Shown here piece after piece: positions 6,379-6,464 of a stretch of 6,464 nt of DNA (position 1 is the first letter of the stretch; every line of letters starts with the position of its first letter). Both the position numbers and the translations under genes were made by a program. The notes below the pieces were generated by a model, which searched no databases, was not told the DNA's origin, and saw nothing but the letters and a program-made list of their open reading frames with translations. Source of the stretch: B4-G1 sp964393895 (GTDB taxonomy: Bacteria; Chloroflexota; Anaerolineae; B4-G1); contig CAYMWP010000192.1 in NCBI GenBank assembly GCA_964393895.1, forward strand, positions 1 through 6,464, in the 5' to 3' direction.

Positions 6379-6464
6379 GCGCTAGACCTCCGAGGTCTGA
6401 ATTGGTGTTAGGCTGAGTAGCTCGACAATGTTAGATTTTGTATCTTGAGAGAAAGTGATGTTCG
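6379..6464. repeat. 174-bp repeat unit, second copy cut by the window end
   Basis: All 86 bases are identical to 6205-6290, including the palindrome at 6384-6398 and the left arm of the terminal inverted repeat (6424-6437). The copy runs off the window, so its full length and the number of further copies are unknown. Confidence 0.88.

Noticed and set aside
6205..6464. CRISPR array
   Set aside because: The repeated block is at least 86 bp with a 174-bp period and only two copies, which does not fit CRISPR repeats of about 24-40 bp with similar-sized spacers; no cas gene is present.

Overview
This 6.46-kb window looks like a housekeeping segment of a moderately GC-rich bacterial chromosome. 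It holds four confidently identified protein genes in two divergent pairs, followed by a short non-coding repeat region at the right edge. The four-domain ribosomal protein S1, a ClpC-type (UVR-containing) Clp ATPase and canonical sigma-70-like promoters suggest a Gram-positive-like or Chloroflexota (Anaerolineae-like) genome. That placement is an inference from protein style, not a proven assignment.

Left arm (minus strand, about 2265 down to 19): a strong promoter drives xpt (xanthine phosphoribosyltransferase) and then guaA (GMP synthase). The two enzymes catalyse consecutive steps, xanthine + PRPP to XMP and then XMP to GMP. The genes are 3 nt apart and the guaA Shine-Dalgarno lies inside the last codons of xpt. 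A GC-rich hairpin lies about 60 nt past guaA. The guaA reading frame contains a small in-frame heptanucleotide repeat.

Right arm (plus strand, about 2317 to 6179): a near-consensus promoter drives rpsA (a four-domain S1 protein) and then clpC (double-ring AAA+ unfoldase with a ClpP-docking loop). The two are separated by only 13 nt, and the unit is closed by a convincing intrinsic terminator. The two promoters stand back to back in a 141-bp divergent intergenic region, so purine salvage/GMP supply and translation/proteolysis are transcribed from one compact control region.

Right edge (6180 to 6464): no gene is visible. It contains a repeat with a period of 174 bp. The first copy is complete, and the second is identical over the 86 bp available before the window ends. 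Each copy begins near a perfect 15-bp palindrome. The complete unit also carries 14-bp terminal inverted repeats (13 of 14 matching) that enclose a nested, multi-branched inverted-repeat structure. This is the least explained part of the window; it could be a MITE/REPIN-like mobile element, a structured RNA, or partly an assembly-edge effect. Apart from this element, I see ordinary conserved genes and no novel multi-gene system.
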